A stretch of DNA of 64,000 nt from contig CM114274.1 of the NCBI GenBank assembly GCA_050084515.1, positions 17,360,001 through 17,424,000 on the forward strand, in the 5' to 3' direction. Made by a program: the position numbers and the translations under genes. The notes under the pieces were generated by a model. It did not search any database, was not told the origin of the DNA, and was given only the letters and a program-made list of their open reading frames with translations. The stretch's first letter is position 1. Each line of letters opens with the position of its first letter. This DNA comes from Blasia pusilla (lineage: Eukaryota > Marchantiophyta > Marchantiopsida > Blasiales). Shown here one piece after another: positions 1 through 13,144 of the stretch.

Positions 1-81
1 TTCGCACTCGCTTCTCCCATCGCCCTCCTTGCCTGCACACCAACACCATCAACTCTCCGAGAACTCTGATCAGGACCCATC

Positions 82-379
82 GATGGGGTCCTCATCACCT
101 TGGACAACATGAAAGACTCGAGAAAGCCTAGTCTGTTTCTTGGCTTCCCCCCTCTATGGATCCAACTTCGGGGCGGCTCCACGTGTAACAACAGAAACTG
201 CCTCAACTGGACAGTCACTCACATCTAGCCAAGATGGGTGCTCATCGCCTCGGACAATGTGAAAGACTCAGGAAGCCTTGTCTCTTTCTTGGCTTTCCCC
301 CTCTGTGGATCCAACTCCGCGGCCGCTCCATGTGTAACAACAGTGGCCACTTCCAACTAAACAGTCGCGCACATCCAGG
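82..379. repeat. Two-copy direct tandem repeat, period about 151 bp
   Basis: A unit beginning gatgggg/gatgggtg at 82 and again at 233 is repeated once. Both copies share the same landmarks in the same order: ggacaa-atgtgaaagactc, tctttcttggcttt, ggatccaact, gtgtaacaacag and a closing cagtc-c-cacatc. The copies differ at scattered single bases, so the duplication is not recent. It lies just downstream (in minus-strand sense) of the gag-like remains and may belong to the same retroelement. No protein family was recognised in it. Confidence 0.8.
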
Positions 380-485
380 CAGGATCCTCCATATCTCTGG
401 CTGCTCCATAAGACGTCGATGCCACAACTCCGGCATCAAGTAACCTCAATGACATAGCGGCAATCTGCTGCTGTAGTAGTTGTAT

Positions 486-1997
486 CTAAACAGCCATCCC
501 AGCCTCACATCCGGCGTCTCCCTCGACGCGTCTAGGTGGTGAGACTCTACCTCCTCCAAGGGCAACTCCACCACCCCCTCGGGAAAATCCAGCTCCTCGA
601 CTCCCACCAAGATCACCAAGTGCATGACCTCTATGCCCATCCGGACCAGCAACTCGCTCTAGGGCCCTCTTTGGCCCTCGATCTGGACGTAACTCACGGT
701 GTAGGCTGAAACACCTGGCGCGTGTGTGACCATACATGTGAAAATACTCACACTGATAATTTATAACCTCCTGGTGTAGCATTGTCTCCTCCTCCATGCC
801 AAGGCTGGAGAAGGAGACAATGCTACAGGTGATGGGCTCCACCATATGCCCAATAAATAATCGTAGGTGGCTGCTGCTGAGCCACATATGATAGCAGGTC
901 TCTGTGGCACAGCCTCTCCGGTAGCCTCCCTCAGATCGTGGTGCCACAGACCTATCTCAAAATCCACGTTGTTCCATTGGTGGTGCAGGAAAACGTGACT
1001 ACTCTCGCCTAGAACCCATGGTGGCCCCACTCTCCTCCACCATGTTGCGCTCAATGTTGTCCGCGGTCGTAAAAACATCTCTCAATGTAGGTGAGGTGTT
1101 CATAAGAAGCACCCCCTCTCACATCCCTGTGCGAAGGTTTCGGTCCAATATCGCGTACCATGACTAGATAGCCTGGGACTCTTTCATCCCCTAAGTGACG
1201 CTAATCAATGGGCGCAAGCAAGTGTAGGCCTCACGCAAACTCTCACCTGGCGCCTCTAGAAGTCAAGGATGCTCCGCAACTTCTCAGTCCGTACCCCCTG
1301 GTAGCTTATCCTCAACTCAGCAGAGAACTCAACCACGGGGTTGAACCTAGGACGAACGTGATTGAACGGTGCAACTACTCCAATGCGAGTTACCCCGCCT
1401 AAAACATCACCGGGGAAAGAAGAAGAAGCCTCTCCTGACTCCTCCTCCTCATCGGGAAACGGCTCAGTCCATGACACATAATTTGGGTCATAGTAGAGTC
1501 TCCATGCCTTAATCTTCCGGGCATATCGGTAGGAGAACTCATGGTAATCGTCCATGGGTGCCCCCTCTAAATGTTGGAACATACTGTTCCATGTTGTAAA
1601 CAGGTTGAACTCTTTGGAGTTCTAGCCCGCTGTGAATCACACCAACTCCTACACTCTGAAATAAAGTTGTGCAACTCTATCGTGCCTTTAGGATCCAAAA
1701 ACCTACGGGGTCCTCTACCTCGGTTGTCCATCTCGTACATCCAACTAGTAGGACCACTCAATATGTGCGGTGATGCACTAACAAACTCCTCTACACTCTC
1801 CCCCTTTTCTGAAGATGACAAAGAAGGAGGTCGAGGCGGTCCCTCACGTGGAGACCCTCAAAACTTTGCGCCACTCCGTGTAGACCCTCTAGAGCTACCT
1901 TCAGGTCCACCATCTTGCCTCTCAAAGTCCCGAAAGGACGTCGTGATGACCCTCGTGCCCCTCTCACACGATCACTCTCAATCTCGCAATTAATCAC
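486..1997 (-). pseudogene. Decayed LTR-retrotransposon gag-like region
   Basis: Five minus-strand open segments (1,997-1,791; 1,821-1,567; 1,582-1,256; 1,078-761; 947-486) overlap or follow each other in three frames, as expected of a single gene broken by frameshifts and stops. The last one contains CEYFHMYGHTRARC, which is a retroviral-type CCHC knuckle spacing (C-x2-C-x4-H-x4-C) with the second Cys replaced by Phe, followed by an Arg/Gly-rich tail, as in nucleocapsid regions. Upstream, the stretch around 1,100-1,260 reads like a gag capsid segment (LRxAY...W-Y-ILDRNLR...SPTLREMF) interrupted by stops. The start was taken at the first Met of the most upstream segment. An LTR in the same orientation lies at 4,608-4,180, upstream of this gag. 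The assignment to Ty3/gypsy rests on that LTR being shared with the gypsy element at 34-37 kb. No intact protein is possible. Confidence 0.55.
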
Positions 1998-4179
1998 TCA
2001 ATCACTCATGCTTAACATGCGGCACTCAATCTACACTCTCTCACTGAGCTGTGTGTTATGCGGCAACAAGCGGCGTGGTGCCGCAAATCAACGGATCTTT
2101 CGTCTTATCGACAAAACATACCCTCAACTCTAGGCATCCCACACAAGTCTATGTTCCCTAAACCCATACATCAACGATGCTCTCAGCATCTACACAAAAC
2201 CCAATATCCTCAAGTAGCTACCTAATACCCGGAATTCCCTAACACGTGCACGGCAAAAGACCAAAATGGATAACCTGAACAAATATCGATTGTTCCTCAA
2301 CAACTTCAAACCTCAAACCCAAGTTGGTCATGAAGACAAACTCCTCCAAATAGCATGTCGTACTCCCTTGAAATTGAAGATGCTCAAATCTCCTCGATGT
2401 GCGGTACGGGTCCAACGGTACGGTGCGACACTGGCGGCACGGAACGACTTCAAATGGCACGGCACTCGGGAATGGGGTGCGGCACTCAGCGGCATACCCT
2501 CCTCAACAGCAACACACACTCTGCTCCCCAGTGATGGTGCGGCTCCGTGATCGAGACGGTGCGGTGCTGACACGAGTGGCTTGGCACGGAAATCGGCGGC
2601 GCGTTGCGGCTACGGGCCTCACAGCACGATATTCGATCGTCGTCGGGCGGCTACCAATCACGATATTTCAAAGCAATAAATAAACTCAGACCCCATAAAT
2701 CAAGGATCACCTGCCCTCCGGGATAGTACTCCCAATCAATCGGTATTGGACTATTGCAATGTGATGCCAACGGCCAAGGCAAAGAAAGCAAAATCAGCGG
2801 TCTATAGGACCCACCATCCTATTTTTTATGGTGCAAGAATGGTACAAGGCATTTGTCAACAGACAGACAGGCGGGCGTCGGCGGCCGGACGGACGAAACG
2901 CGAAGGCCTCACGGCAGCAAAATAGGCGGCCGCAGCAAACCAAGCAGGGATGCGGCTACTACAAGTGGGCTGAAGGCTGTTAAAAACTGCTAGCCACAAC
3001 GGTTTGTAGTGCCTTGGCGGCACTACAAACGTAGGTCAGGATGCCGAAGGCAAAGGCGGGAGTGCGTAAGGCAACAGCGGCTTGAGTAGAGAGCAGGAAG
3101 CCGTGGATCCTCAGTAGTGGGAGGCCTCGGCTAGCGATTGTAGTCGTAGCTACGACGGTTGCACGGGTTATAACGGCTGCGTTGCTACGCGGGCACGGTC
3201 GGTGGTTGCAAAGATGAGGACGCAGTGTAGACAACGGCTCCGAGGTCCGCAGCGTCAAGTTGGAAGGAGCAACGCGGGATCCCTATGGGGGAATCTTTAC
3301 GTCATAATGGCGGCAGTTTCTGGCAAGCAACCTATGTCCAGCGGCAGGTACGCCAGGAAAAAGGGACCGTGGAAATGCTACGGCCGGAACCTAGACGCGG
3401 TAGGCAGCGGAATACATAACGCAGCTGTGGCAGCAAACAGATGTAGCGGCTATGGATATATGACAAGAATTCTAGGGGTCGTACCGTGGCCGGGTCGGAT
3501 GCAGCAGGCTACGACAACGTGGCACCCAAGCGGCAAGCCGCGATTCCAGAGAAGGCGTGGCCGCTAGCACGGCGGTGGTGAAGTAGTGCGGCACCGGTGG
3601 ATTGCAACAACACTAACGGCCCCAAATTGGCCCTGGTACGGCCCCCACCTCTCCGGTGCTTTTTCTATTTTTAAAACATTGGTTTTAACTTTACTCTACT
3701 GACCCCCTCTAAATAGGGATCATACGTCCCAAACTTGGCAGCTTGCTAACATCCTCCCCAAATCTAAAGTCAACTCATCTAAAATTGATCTTCACTCCTA
3801 CCTCACAAGCACATTTTTTCTTGTCCTATCCACTCAACATAAAAGGTTTTTAATTTTCTACCTCTCCAATAAGGATTTTACCAAAGGAAATTGGAAATTT
3901 CACTTACAAGAATCCGTTGCTATGGCAACCCCATAGCCACGGATTGTTGTAACTTCATGCTCAAACAATGAAATTGCACACCGTTTCTTCCACAATCTGC
4001 ATAGCTTCTTGATCTATGACCTTATAAAATTGGTTTCTCCATTAAATATTCCACCAAAAACAGACTGGAATTTTTGTGCAGCCCTTCAATCTGAACTCCT
4101 ACGAAAAATTTGGCAGCGCTTCCGCGCTAATTTCTCCCAACAAAAACTTCAAACCTGTTTTATCATAAATCAAAGAGGT
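1998..4179. other. Non-coding stretch with a CpG-rich block
   Basis: No gene is supported here. From about 2,390 to 3,660 the base composition changes sharply to GC- and CpG-rich, with frequent repeats of GCGGC, CGGCAC and GGTGCGGC words; open frames in this block are composition artefacts with no recognisable protein. The flanks (1,998-2,390 and 3,660-4,180) return to AT-richer sequence. The interval lies between the gag-like remains and the LTR at 4.2-4.6 kb, so it could be a long leader or a separate insertion; the sequence does not decide. Confidence 0.5.
3911..3945. repeat. Short hairpin, 15 bp arms
   Basis: Arms AATCCGTTGCTATGG (3,911-3,925) and CCATAGCCACGGATT (3,931-3,945) are reverse complements with one mismatch, separated by a five-base loop. 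A few further bases pair outside the arms. No flanking gene explains it. Confidence 0.7.
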
Positions 4180-4608
4180 ACATAGTGCTCTTAAGAGCAC
4201 CGACATGGGGCAACCTGCCCCCCCCAATTGAAACTCTCTCACTCTCTCTTTGTAATTCGATCAAATCTCACATCAACATCTCTATGATGTGCACTCTCTC
4301 TCGTGTCAAACCAAACCCACTCTCCTAATGAGAGGCTTGGGTTACACACACAAGGCAAGGAGGACCATAACTCCGCCGCCTCATGCCAAGGGCCATTTCC
4401 CAAAATGGAAATTCAACTATACCAAAAATGGCAACTTACGTGAAATAGTAAGTTCCTCAATATGGCTCCAAATGAGCCGAAACGGGAAACCTACTCTCGC
4501 AGATTAATCGTGGTCTCGGAGGATCATCCTTGATCTCCTGAGGTTGTCCTCCAATATCTCCGAAGGCACTCTACTAGATCTCGCCGATCTATCCTAAAAG
4601 ACATGACA
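4180..4608 (-). repeat. LTR of the PHD-gypsy family, minus orientation
   Basis: The reverse complement starts TGTCATGTCTTTTAGGATAG at 4,608 and matches the plus-strand LTR starting at 36,715 over several blocks in the same order: the start, GATCTAGTAGAG, CTCATTTGGAGCCATATTG, AGGAACTTACTATTT, the GGCATRAGGCRGCGGAGYTATGG block and AACCCAAGCCTCTCATTAGG. The 3' limit is not sharp because similarity fades after the TTTGGTTTGACA block; 4,180 is an estimate. A solo LTR or the 5' LTR of the element whose gag lies at 486-1,997 are both possible. Confidence 0.75.
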
Positions 4609-7089
4609 ATGATGAAGATAAGATGATTGAGATATCACAAACCAAAGAGTGGTCCTTGGTCTTTTGGCCTCATAAAACTCTGGGCACGGAATAAAAAATG
4701 ACGGTTCTTGGGTTGTGGAAGGATTGGAGCCGGTTCCAAGATTTCACAGAATTCTCAAGAGTCAATACCTAGTTAACTATCCCTCATCTCCATCCCCTCC
4801 ATCTATGTGATTCAAACACTCCACTTCCCATCCACATGTAGAATTCCCACCCATCTACATCAACTCGACTTGCGCCAATATTCGAATTCCCACCCATTTG
4901 CATCAAATGTGGGAAATTTAAAACTTTCTTTCTTTGAGTGCATCTTCTTCTTGATTTCCAATTCTGCTCTGCACTAAATTATAAGGTCCTTTCTAAGGTG
5001 TCATCATGTCATGGATCCATCATTTCTGGTCGGGACAAAGTACTTATCCCCATCGATAAGATTTGTGCACTCATAATTAAGAGCACATGCATTCACTTGT
5101 TTGACATAGTTGGCTAATGCATGGCTCATCTTTCTACTAGTGCAAGTGAACTCCTGAGGTAGCTGGTTCAAAGAAACATGATGTAGTAATACAGTCTTGG
5201 GTTCATGAAGTAGAAAAAGGCATCCATTCCTTTCCATCCAATAGTCGTTATCTTGTAGTATATGCCCATTTGAATGTTGGACGTAACCAACACAATTGGA
5301 TTGTAAGCTCTACAAACATAGCAAAGATAAGTAGGAACGGCTCGCAATACTAAACAAAAAATTGAATTTGCAATTGTCACTCAGCACGACCACACATACA
5401 ATACATGTCCAAAGTTGCACTAGCATGGGGGATCTCGCGGTTGTTCATCACATACCTTTCTTGCTTCCCCGAGTCATTTGACCAAATTTATGAGTCTTAC
5501 TTTTGTGAAAATCATGAATAAAATCATCAAGCCTATTAGTAGGAATCCCTGCCTCTCTTCTAGGTCCCTATCAAATCAAGTGTTCACTTAATTAAAAATG
5601 GATCAGACTTCCATATTGTTACATATTCGAATGCATCAAAATATTTTCTGTACTTCACCATGGAAACATACTAACTTTGTGGGAATTGATTCTTGAGTCC
5701 CAATGATTCCCTCCTAATAGAAAGAAGTTGAGTCGAAATGATCCCCCTTCCCAATAGGAATAAATGAATGCATAGAAGTTTGTGTTCATGATCCACTTCA
5801 CTGTACATGTGCAATTCTGTGGAAGCCTATCTTGGAACAAAAAATTACATTCATGCCATACAAGCTGATACCACCCTATTCAATTGTACAAAGAAGCCAC
5901 TTCCAAAAAACATCTTTAACAATTTTTACAAAAATGGATGGTACTCGTGGATTGTGAGGAATCCTTATACTTATGTACATTACTATAAAAATGAACTCAT
6001 CCTATCTAATTTTCGTCATCATCAAATATACTAAGATATACCTAACATTGGTTCCATAACTTATGAAACCACAAGGAAAAAAATGGGCCATACATTCTAT
6101 ACACACTATCATAGCGTATTTGAAGATTCCATGACATACCTATTGTTGGCCAGCTAATAGGTGCTAATCGGAAGCTAATTGTTGGACTAATCTGAAGAAC
6201 AATCAGGCCGCCATAACAACACTACATGAAGCCTACACCCCTCCAATTTGACCGATCCAATTGAACTGTAAATTTTGGAGACTAGAGGCCTAATGCGCAT
6301 GCTAACTCGTAAGGGTAAGCAAGCTCATACGTACTAATCCAACACGCTAATTCAAGACAAGATGTTTCCACTCTACTTTGCATTTGTTTCAAGAATCACG
6401 TTACTAGCAGTAATCGAATGAACCCATTAGGAGCGTATTAGCTAAGAGCAGGGCCCTATGGAGTCCGACGCCAAAGGTCGCGTGGGTCCAAGGCCAAAGG
6501 TCCCACACTTGGTTCTGCAAGACGGATGGCTATTTCACCCGCGGTTACGTAAGGTGTGCTGGTTTTCGACAAAGAGTGCGAGATAAAGTGGAATGTTCAA
6601 ATCTCATGGACGAAGATGACGGATAGTGAACCGGATATCGGAAATTTTGTGAACCGTCTGGAGTCCTTCCCCAAACAAAGACAATCCTTTCTATTTTGCA
6701 CCGCAATTTTTACGATGCATAAGGACCAAGGACCACTCTTAGGTCCCTGAAATCTTCACCGTCGGATCTTCATCGCAAGCATCCTACGACCAAATAAAAC
6801 CTCCATGGGGACCCGCCCTAACCAATGGCATGGAAGTCCCATCCTCCAGACGGAGTCCCAAATACGGAGGCCCGCCTTCACAGAGGTCCACTAGGAACAA
6901 CTGTCCATCCATTCACCATTCAATTTCATTCCTCCGTTTTAGATATCTCATCAGCCACACTCGACCAATTGTCCACCGCTAATTTGTTGGCAAGCCAACA
7001 TCTCGGGCCTCTCATAAGCGAGGCTCCTGGTGATAGCACCAACCCTAGGAGCGCCTTCATTTTGCATGGCCACTTTTGATATGGCCTTC
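4609..7089. other. Intergenic stretch without a recognised gene
   Basis: Most of this interval shows only short unrelated open frames. Two adjacent minus-strand frames at 5,380-5,168 and 5,237-5,004 overlap and look like one broken coding segment (NACALNYECTNLIDGDKYF near 5,070); I do not recognise the family. Around 6,130-6,420 the word GCTAAT recurs on both strands without a clear element boundary. From 6,430 the sequence becomes GC-richer as it approaches the protease gene. Confidence 0.4.
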
Positions 7090-7437
7090 AAATATTTCGG
7101 AGGAAGGTATTTCAAAATCTTGAAGGTTTTGAGAGGACTATGCCAAGGGGAGGTTTAGAAAGTTAAAACTGTCCACTTTTAAGTTAGTTTATGCGCATGT
7201 TAAACATGAATTCCCTCGTATTGAGAGTGGGTTTAATTGGATTATTAATTGATGATATTGGAGAGGCCATTTGGTTTCCCTTACCTCCTCCCATGGCCGA
7301 CGACACCTCACCCAAGCATAAACTAGCATAAGTTTGGAAGATTCAGACGTGAAAAAGTCGAAACTTTCCAAACCTCCCCTTGGGCATAATCCTCTAAAAA
7401 ACTTAAGACTCCCAAACGCCTTCCTCCTAAATATTCT
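7090..7437. mobile_element. Foldback (MITE-like) element with long inverted arms
   Basis: The left arm (about 7,090-7,170, beginning CAAATATTTCGGAGGAAGG) and the right arm (about 7,355-7,437, ending CCTTCCTCCTAAATATT) are inverted copies. Their best block is AGAGGACTATGCCAAGGGG against AGAGGATTATGCCCAAGGGG, continuing into GAGGTTT-GAAAGTT. Arm similarity runs about 75-100 bases with mismatches and small gaps, around a spacer of roughly 190 bases. There is no coding capacity, so it would be non-autonomous. I could not find a convincing target-site duplication. It sits about 450 bp upstream of the cysteine protease start codon. Confidence 0.7.
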
Positions 7438-7889
7438 ATTCTGAGCTCCAAAGTTGGGCGGTCCCTAACTTAAAGGTGCGGTCATAAACTAAGGACGCCG
7501 GGAATTAAGACCGTATATAGGTCGATTTCGCAAGACGTACGGTTAAAGTTACATGACTCCGTCGTTTGTGTCTCCGGCCTCAAAGTGTGCGTATATAGAC
7601 CCTTCACGGACACCGGAGATTCGCTCTCCGATACTCATCTTGAGGTGGGCCCTGGCTGTCAGCCTCGGAATGTTCTCGCCAGGTGGGTCGAGAGGGCCCA
7701 CCGTCCACCGTGCCTGCTCCGCCGGTTGCACAAGACCTTGATGCCTTTCCTTGGATGAATCAATCGATTGCGTCCGACGCGCACCGCCTCGGCCCTCGAG
7801 TGATAACAGCTCGTACTTCTGATGAGAATTCCGGAGATCTGGCAGAGCAGAAGTTTGCGAGTGAAGGTGAAGGACTTCGTTTACTAAAG
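7438..7889 (+). promoter_or_regulatory. Probable promoter and 5' UTR of the cysteine protease gene
   Basis: This is the 450 bases between the foldback element and the protease start codon. Two TATA-like words occur, CGTATATAGG near 7,513 and CGTATATAGACCC near 7,590; the second, about 300 bases before the ATG, would suit a leader of moderate length. The tract is GC-richer than the flanking repeats. No transcription start can be fixed from sequence alone. Confidence 0.35.
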
Positions 7890-10001
<2,112 letters not shown>

Positions 10002-13000
10002 TTTTAGATCGTATGGCCTCTACTGAACACGGAGGGTTTCCATAATTAAAGACGCCGAGGTGAGTGCCCAAGTGACGAGCAAGAGATTTTCAAGGATCAT
10101 TTGCTGCTTTTAGGAGATGTGTATGCGCATGTGCTCGCTTGGGGCTGTAAGTAGTGTCTTGTGAGCCGTTTCACATTCACTACTGAGTCATGAAGAGGAC
10201 TTTGTGAATATGTAAATACCATGCATAGATTTCAGTTTGGAGTACCTTTTATTGCAGCCTCTGGAGGGAAGGAAGATTACAGGCCACGGCATGCAGAAGG
10301 CGTCTTATATTATGAAGAGGGAAAACATGTAGGCTTGGTCTAAGTTATGTAAGAAAAGGTGGGGCAAAAATACCTCTCCATGATACTAATTTTACCAACG
10401 TCTGTCGGCAGAACCAGGAGAATGATGTGAAGCTAATCAGGTCCATCAAGGCCACTTTGAAAACTTTGGTTCGCAATGAAGTGATGATATTTGAGAGTGC
10501 AAGGTGTCTTTCCTGTTCGTTCACCTGTTTTGCGCATATTTGCCTGTGAATCAGATGCCCGAGTGTCATCGATATTCTTTAGTGAAAATCGTATCGGGCG
10601 AGTGTCTTTGCAGTTCCATAGAAAAATACGTGCATGTATCGGTAGCTGTAGAAATTTGAATGGACGGGAGTGGAGTTCACTCATTTTAATTTATATTCAC
10701 GCGTGGGGTGGTGATAAAAACTTCAGTAAATACGAGCTTTGCGAAAGTTCTCTTACACATCGGCACTCTCGCCAGTGACAATGTCACTACGATATCGCTC
10801 TTTACTTGAGAGTAGCTGTAGCTGTATCGAAACCCCCGGTGGCTCTAGCACATCGGGCACGTGATGCGGGGAAGGTTTTTCAAGTCGCTGCCTCCGCGTC
10901 CCGTAGAGTAGACACGACGGCGACTACACCGCGACGAGTTTGATGTGCTGTCTAGGTTTCATCAACTCTCCCCCTGTAAACCATCGTCTTGCGTAGGCAT
11001 CAAAAGTTTCCAAGGAGCAGCTACAAGTCCGATTGGAGCTACGTCGAACGTGCAGTGGAGAGAATGTTTGGCTATGGAAGAAATCGTCGTTCTGATCAGT
11101 TGCCGATGTATGATATGCCTCCCGGTGGGGTTTTGGCATCCTCATCTACCGTCATCATCCTCGTCGTCAACCCGACTATCATCCGTTTAGGATTTCCAAT
11201 CTCACAGCGTCACCCCGAATCGTTCGTGTCGGAAATATTTTGGATTGATCTGAGAATCTCTCGTCACTGGAATTTTGGAGATGGGCTTCTCTCGAAACCA
11301 TCGAGCACTTCGGGAAGATGTGACAACGATAAGCGACGGAATTTAGGATTTCAGGGGAAACACACGTGAGTGGAGAAAGACGATAAAATCTAGTAAGGGC
11401 AGGCGTTTTCATCTCCACGTGCATTTCTTATAACTCGTCTTACAACAATGATTCATGAATTGGAGTTTCTCTCGATCCTAATAACTTTTGGTTCAGGTTT
11501 GGGGGAGTGGGATGAAGGTTCTCTTGCAAATGATTTTCGGCAGTGGATGTATTCTCCTTTTAACAGATGTAGACTAAATATAAACAAATTCATTTTTAAA
11601 CATGATGTGGACTAAATATAAACAAACTTTTCAACAATGGATGTGTTCTCCTTTCACAGTGATGTGGACTAAATAAAAACAAATTCACTTCTCCCTGTTA
11701 AGTAATTTGTATTCCCGTGGTTGTGTGTTACTCCCTTTGTGAAATCTCCTCCAATGTTGCACCCATGTTTTTCCTTACTCTTTATTCTCTCTAATCTTTC
11801 CAAACCCAAAACCTAAAATCGGTCCGCATATTGGTTACCATTGCATAATCTTCAGGAAGTCAATTGCCTTGAGTGGGAATCCTATAGAAAGTTTTTTGGT
11901 TTGTAGAGATTATTTCATATTCCTCCCTCTTCATGAAAACTCGTGAGTAGATGAGAGTTTTCACCCATCCAAATCAATCATTGCTTCTGGAAAAGTGGAG
12001 TTCACTGGATCATTGCCACTCAACCTTTATCTGTGAAATTCATGGTCCTCGAGATATTGGTGTTTCTCAAGGACTACTTTTCTCTTTGTCTTTCTATATT
12101 CACAAACTCGTCCCTCCGGTTTTCTTATGGGGTTCTCTTGTTGTTCTCCTTTCTTGATACTCGACTTCGAATGAGGGGACTATGGAGGAGGAGATGGAGT
12201 GACATTTAGAATTTTGCTTGTACCTATTTCTATTGTGTTCCAATCTTTCCAATCTAAGGCCCAACGTTTTCATCTTCTCAAGCTTGATCTTTGGGGTCTT
12301 CTATTTTCCACGGAAGATGGATTTTTCCAAAGTTCTTGGGATCTTTGGACCTCCTTCTCTCCTAAATATGCTTATAGGTTCCTAAACGCAATTTCACACA
12401 TAATGCTCTTCTTATAGTGTGATATCGTGTTACCATGGGTATAAGGGATTCCTCTTGCTTTTCTCAATCTTTTGATACGAGTTGGGCCCAACATGGTGAC
12501 CTCATTCCCTCATAGCAATCATCGGTGGTTGGCTCACTTCCTCCTCACATCCTCTTTTTTGGTATTTCCAAATTCTTTCATAACTTTCTTTTGGAGTTTC
12601 GGTTTTGGGCTTCGTTGGTCTTGTTTCAATCGTCTTGAAGACCTCGTTCTTTTTATACCAAGTAGGTTTTCTAGTTTTTTTTCCTTCTCCGTATGGGCCT
12701 ATTTTGTGTACGGGTTTATTTTAGGTCAATTCCTCTCAAACGTCTTCCTTGCTCTTTTAACTCTTTACCTTATTGTTTCGCCCCTACATATGTTTGCTAT
12801 CTCCTTGAGGACATTAGAGATTCATATTCTTGAGCCACTTCTTCCGATACCATATAGCTCACTTTTCCTTTTCAATACCTTTTCATATTTCTTAAAGTAA
12901 CTTTCAATCACAAATTCTTCATTGCCTAATCTTATTCTCTCCATCTAAATATCTTTGGGACGGATTCCATTATTTTTGTTTTGGTTGTTACCCTCATACT

Positions 13001-13144
13001 TTCTCAAAATCACGTTTTATATGTCTTCCCTTATCTTCGATGACTTGCCTACCTTTGTTTCTATGGCATCACAGATGGAGTTAGATACTCTATCCACTCG
13101 CTTCTCTGGTTTTACACGCCCTCCTACAACCGTAACCTCTCCCC
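10002..13144. other. 3' flank of the protease gene and unassigned sequence
   Basis: After the protease stop codon the first few hundred bases are presumably its 3' UTR (an AATTAAAG word occurs near 10,043). A G-box (GCACGTG) lies at about 10,858. A 126-codon plus-strand frame at 10,989-11,369 has coding-like composition in its first half (ERAVERMFGYGRNRRSD) and a possible splice donor after CCTCCCG at about 11,125, but I do not recognise it. From about 11,700 onward the plus strand becomes strongly T- and pyrimidine-rich; hydrophobic frames there are composition effects. This may be the 5' part of the non-LTR element that follows. Confidence 0.4.
11543..11690. repeat. Short imperfect direct repeats
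   Basis: The block GATGTGGACTAAATATAAAC recurs three times (about 11,566, 11,603 and 11,661), and the first and third copies are each preceded by GGATGTRTTCTCCTTT. This gives an irregular local repetition of roughly 40-60 bp units. No coding potential. Confidence 0.75.

Noticed and set aside
3202-3567. 121-codon plus-strand frame in the CpG-rich block
   Set aside because: Low stop density is expected from GC-rich sequence, overlapping frames exist on the other strand, and no family is recognisable.
6130-6420. Recurrent GCTAAT words suggesting a PIF/Harbinger-like element
   Set aside because: No pair of terminal inverted repeats or target duplication could be defined.
12472-12900. 142-codon hydrophobic frame that looks like a membrane protein
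   Set aside because: The plus strand is strongly T-rich here, which produces Phe/Leu runs in any open frame; no start context, conserved motif or homologous copy supports a gene.
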